A stretch of DNA of 64,000 bases from Serratia oryzae (GTDB lineage: Bacteria > Pseudomonadota > Gammaproteobacteria > Enterobacterales > Enterobacteriaceae), in NCBI RefSeq assembly GCF_001976145.1, contig NZ_MOXD01000002.1, forward strand, positions 186,001 to 250,000, written 5' to 3'. The position numbers and the translations under genes are program-made. This document shows positions 61,079 to 64,000 of this stretch, piece after piece. Under the pieces are notes generated by a model. The model was not told the DNA's origin, ran no database searches, and saw only the letters and a list, made by a program, of their open reading frames with translations. Every line of letters starts with the position of its first letter. Position 1 is the first letter of the stretch.

Positions 61079-61656
61079 ATTCGTTTCCCTTTGCTAGACC
61101 TACCGAAATGGCAGACAACATATTGTATATTGAAGTTATACCCAGATTTTTCAAGGTATTTCCTGAATATTTTGCCCCTAGGGGGCTTGAGGGGAGAGGT
61201 TCCCCACTTTGCGCGCTAGGAATAGCGCAGTGTTCTGTAACCGCAGGTTGCTATGGTACTGGCGATGACGGCGGCAGCAACTGGGGCAATTGTGTCCGCG
61301 GGTTGAGTTGGTAACCTGCAGGTTTATGTAATATTCAATTAATTCATTGTGCTGATTGCGCGGAACAGAAATTACAGTTTATTGTGCTGAACGGTGTTTT
61401 TGCTCCCTCGGTTTTTACAGCTGAGGGCTAAAAATATTAATAAAAATATGGTTTATATTTCATGATGCTAATTAAATCACCCTGGGTAAAAATTCAAAGA
61501 TATATTTATTAATGGCTTGAACAGAAGTTACATCTATCACACCATACTTACGTTTACATGACAGTTCTATACATTTTTGCTGCTAGTGTAGAACTTACCC
61601 GATGATGTTGTGTTATTTCTTTATCTGTAGCGTAAGACTATTCCTTATTGATTGTT
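61079..61656. other. Gene-free AT-rich interval
   Basis: No supported reading frame is seen. The stretch from 61320 to 61620 is AT-rich and leads into a terminator at 61657, so it may contain a small RNA, but no clear promoter was found. Confidence 0.4.
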
Positions 61657-61681
61657 ATCCCGCCTTGTGCGGGATTTTTTT
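61657..61681 (+). terminator. Rho-independent terminator without an upstream gene
   Basis: ATCCCGC (61657-61663) pairs with GCGGGAT (61669-61675) around a 5-base loop and is followed by eight T. No protein gene on the plus strand precedes it for at least 4 kb, so a small RNA ending here is possible. Confidence 0.75.
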
Positions 61682-61773
61682 ATCTACCGTGATGACAATG
61701 TGCTTGGGCGCTGCGCTTTAGCGGCTCACCGCTGGCAGCCTGGCTTAGAGACTCATGAGGGGAAGGAAAATCT

Positions 61774-61968
61774 ATGTATGGCATACCTCCTTACGGCTTC
61801 GGGGCTAGTAGCCTTGGCGTAATGCTCTTTTTCAGCACAAGTGAACACGATGTAAGAAACGTTATTAGTTTGCTTGGGCTAACACTGCATGGCGTATCAT
61901 TGTGCCGGGTTCCTCGCCGGGCTTTTTTTGTTGCGCTTTGGCAAGACTTGCAGGAAAATACGCCATGA
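61774..61968 (+). CDS. Possible small protein (weak)
   Basis: A 64-residue frame starting MYGIPPYGFG with an AGGGGAAGG site about 8 bases before the ATG. The ribosome site is good, but the composition is not protein-like after residue 30 and a T-rich stretch (ggctttttttg) lies inside it. Listed because the start signal is strong; the function is unknown. Confidence 0.25.
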   Translation: MYGIPPYGFGASSLGVMLFFSTSEHDVRNVISLLGLTLHGVSLCRVPRRAFFVALWQDLQENTP

Positions 61969-62120
61969 TTAAAGAATACGTTCAGAAGATGAGTTATATC
62001 TTTTTTCAGTGTTGGCATTTTTCGAAGGGTAACGTTTTAAGCTATGTTTTGATCAGCCGTTTGTTATTAGGGATTCATTCCTGTAAACGTGAACCTCCAA
62101 TTCCCGAAAAAGTAAATTAA
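61965..62120 (+). CDS. Possible 51-residue protein (weak)
   Basis: The frame begins MIKEYVQKMSYIFFQCWHFS and ends in a proline-rich tail (REPPIPEKVN). AGGAAAAT lies 8 bases before the ATG, which overlaps the stop of the preceding frame by ATGA. No family was recognised. Confidence 0.35.
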   Translation: MIKEYVQKMSYIFFQCWHFSKGNVLSYVLISRLLLGIHSCKREPPIPEKVN

Positions 62121-62265
62121 GCTGATTCCGTCCAATAAAGAGTTGTACAGTTTTCCGATTGATTCATTTGGTTTTTTAGAGGAGAGAAGTTTTTCACTCT
62201 CACTTTGCCGGGAAAGATAATATGCACAAAATGATCATGGTTATTTCAACATCTTGGCTTAAGTT

Positions 62266-63714
62266 ATGAACGTTGGGTTACATTCGAAGCAACGTTTGCC
62301 CGCAACAGTTCTATCGATAACTCTTTTCTTGCTGGCCTTTCTGCTTTCTCTCACGGGGATTTTTACCCGTCCTTTGGGAGCACTTTCACTATTTTGGCCG
62401 GTGAACGCCATTCTGCTTGGTTTACTGCTGCGTAAACCTGCTTATGCCACCTTTGTGGGCTGGGTGGCTATTTACCTTGGCATGGTTGCTGCAGATCTGA
62501 CTACCGCTGAGGGATGGTCGCACGCGCTTTGGCTGAATGCTTGTAATATGGCGTTAATCGCCACTGGCTATGTAGTGATGCAACTGCTGCCAAACGCACA
62601 GCGGCGGTTGGGAAAACCACAGGCGATTCTATATATGTTTACCGCCTGCCTGCTAGGAGCGGCGATCTCTGCTACGCTGTCTGTGCTGCACGATGACACC
62701 CTATACTACAATTCGGTTACCGTCGCTTGGGGAGCATGGTTTAGTGAACAATTTTCAACTAACCTACTGATCTTACCCGTAATTCTATCCGCTCCGCGTT
62801 TGAAGCAGCTGCTGCGCATCCAAATTGACTGGCAATGGCGCATCAGTATGCCCTTTTTGGCTCTGCTTTGCTCGCTGGTATTAAGCCTGTATATCGGTGG
62901 GCCGGGAGCGATAGCATTCCCGATCCCTGCCTTGCTGTGGTGCGCCGTGCGCTACCAGTTGTTCAGCGTCACGCTTCTGACGTTGCTTACCGGGGTGAGC
63001 GAGATTATCAGCGTTTCCAGCAATATCATGCTGTATCAAACACCGGGGCCTGATGCCGCCGTGCTGGATTCGCTGATGTCAGCCCGTTTGGGGATTGCTA
63101 TGTTAGTGATGGGGCCGTTAATCCTGGCCAGTTCACTCGTTGTGAATCGCAAACTGCTGCGCAAGCTAGAGCACAGTGCCAATCATGATTTTCTTACCGG
63201 AGCATTGGGGCGCAGCGCATTTATACGTAAAGCGCGAGAATTGCTGCAATATAAGCATCAAACCAAAGAAGCAATATCAGTGCTGTTGATCGATATCGAT
63301 CACTTCAAACTGATCAACGATATGTACGAGCATGCGATCGGCGATCGGGTGTTGGCAAACTTTTCTCATATTCTGCGGCGTGAACTGCGCCACGATCAGT
63401 TATTTGGCCGGCTCGGTGGGGAGGAGTTTGCCATTATGATGCCGCGCGCGCTGGTTACACAGGCTGTGGCACTGGGGGAATATTTGCGCAAGCGGGTGGA
63501 AAGTGCGGATATGAATCCGGCTGGCAAAGCCCCGCTGCGGATCACCATCAGTATCGGGGTCGCCAGTTTGGCGATGACCGAGGAAAAATCCCTTGAGCAA
63601 CTGATGAATATGGCGGATACGGCGCTTTATCGTGCCAAGTCCCAGGGCCACAACCGCGTTGAGTCGTTTAACAGTATCAGCCCTAACAAAGTGCATCGTG
63701 ACATGTTCAGATAA
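62266..63714 (+). CDS. MASE1-type diguanylate cyclase
   Basis: A 482-residue inner-membrane enzyme making cyclic di-GMP. Residues 1-300 form eight or so membrane helices of a MASE1-like sensor (FWPVNAILLGLLLRKPAYAT, SEQFSTNLLILPVIL). The GGDEF domain follows, with DHDFLTGALGR-like NHDFLTGALGR, IDIDHFKLIND and the active-site loop GGEEF near residue 384. The sequence five residues before it reads RHDQ rather than RxxD, so product inhibition through the I-site is probably absent. Ligand unknown. Confidence 0.92.
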   Translation: MNVGLHSKQRLPATVLSITLFLLAFLLSLTGIFTRPLGALSLFWPVNAILLGLLLRKPAYATFVGWVAIYLGMVAADLTTAEGWSHALWLNACNMALIATGYVVMQLLPNAQRRLGKPQAILYMFTACLLGAAISATLSVLHDDTLYYNSVTVAWGAWFSEQFSTNLLILPVILSAPRLKQLLRIQIDWQWRISMPFLALLCSLVLSLYIGGPGAIAFPIPALLWCAVRYQLFSVTLLTLLTGVSEIISVSSNIMLYQTPGPDAAVLDSLMSARLGIAMLVMGPLILASSLVVNRKLLRKLEHSANHDFLTGALGRSAFIRKARELLQYKHQTKEAISVLLIDIDHFKLINDMYEHAIGDRVLANFSHILRRELRHDQLFGRLGGEEFAIMMPRALVTQAVALGEYLRKRVESADMNPAGKAPLRITISIGVASLAMTEEKSLEQLMNMADTALYRAKSQGHNRVESFNSISPNKVHRDMFR

Positions 63715-63717
63715 CCC

Positions 63718-63879
63718 TTAACCCTGTTTCGGCGTAAACTGTGTACCGCAATTAGGGCAGATCAGAGTGATGTTCTTGCGTAATTTAGAACACTGCTGCT
63801 CGGTGACATAGCTGCATTTAGGGCAGGCGATTTGGGTTTTACGGTTGTTAAAACCTTTGACGCTAATGGATTCAGACAT
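63718..63879 (-). CDS. Small zinc-ribbon protein, YnfU-like
   Basis: A 53-residue protein with two CxxC knuckles, ACPKCSYV and ICPNCGTQ, forming a zinc ribbon. The start MSESISVKG at 63879 is chosen over 63909 because AGGTAC lies upstream and the length fits the YnfU-type family. It is convergent with the cyclase gene, 3 bases apart. Role unknown. Confidence 0.72.
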   Translation of the reverse strand: MSESISVKGFNNRKTQIACPKCSYVTEQQCSKLRKNITLICPNCGTQFTPKQG

Positions 63880-63955
63880 GGTATGTACCTGTGTCAGATG
63901 AAAACTCACGCTAACACAGGTGGCATTAAAAAGCTTTGATTGTTTTTCTGCTGGG

Positions 63956-64000
63956 TTACAACGTTTTTAGCGCCTTCAGCGTTTCATCAATATCAATTTC
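63956..64000 (-). CDS. C-terminal end of a gene running off the window
   Basis: On the minus strand the last 14 codons EIDIDETLKALKTL and a TAA stop are in view; the rest lies beyond the window. The fragment is too short to identify, and its reality depends on upstream sequence. Confidence 0.4.
   Translation of the reverse strand, partial: EIDIDETLKALKTL

Overview
The window looks like chromosomal DNA of an Enterobacterales bacterium, most likely Serratia or a close Yersiniaceae relative. The housekeeping block purK-purE-lpxH-ppiB-cysS-ybcJ-folD and a tRNA-Arg(UCU) of the argU type have the enterobacterial order and sequence. ERIC-type intergenic repeats with the tatacccaaaataattcgag end are scattered through the window. 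The assignment to Serratia is an inference from overall character; no species marker was tested.

Layout. Positions 1-1370 hold the end of a type VI secretion cluster (tssH/clpV 3' end and a PpkA-like kinase), followed by a lone periplasmic chaperone. Positions 2226-7960 are core genes for purines, lipid A, proline isomerisation, cysteinyl-tRNA and one-carbon folate. Between folD and the argU tRNA sits a five-gene operon (8315-19050) homologous to E. coli yehI-yehL-yehM-yehP-yehQ: a giant DUF4132 protein, a MoxR-type AAA+ ATPase, a DUF5682 protein, a von Willebrand A protein and a SWIM zinc-finger protein. No function is established for it. Downstream of the tRNA are an IS3 relic, a LysR regulator and a chaperone-usher fimbrial operon on the minus strand (22105-27787). 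The fimbrial operon is accompanied by a PapB-like regulator and three LuxR-type regulators, two of which are close paralogues flanking it.

Positions 31556-37143 hold a ynbABCD-like membrane-lipid operon with an extra acyltransferase. It is followed by an exported GH28 exo-polygalacturonase-like lipoprotein, a FAD oxidoreductase, a TetR/CPBP-protease pair and a MipA/OmpV outer-membrane protein. Positions 44603-49871 hold the most striking locus: an inverse-autotransporter beta-barrel (LysM, barrel, Ig domains) next to two separately encoded secreted Ig-domain proteins. One of these ends in an invasin/intimin-like lectin domain. The arrangement recalls the Salmonella ZirT/ZirS system, that is, a split intimin. 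Positions 50428-55892 form a catabolic operon (phosphotriesterase-like, creatininase-like, ascorbate-type PTS IIA/IIB/IIC, SIS isomerase, GntR regulator) for an unknown sugar derivative. The rest holds a LysR gene, an unannotated 32-residue membrane protein, an RpiR-hydrolase-DcuC operon, a MASE1-type diguanylate cyclase and small proteins.

Surface and envelope functions dominate the accessory regions. At two places an ERIC copy has been inserted at a gene's end and supplies its last codons and stop.
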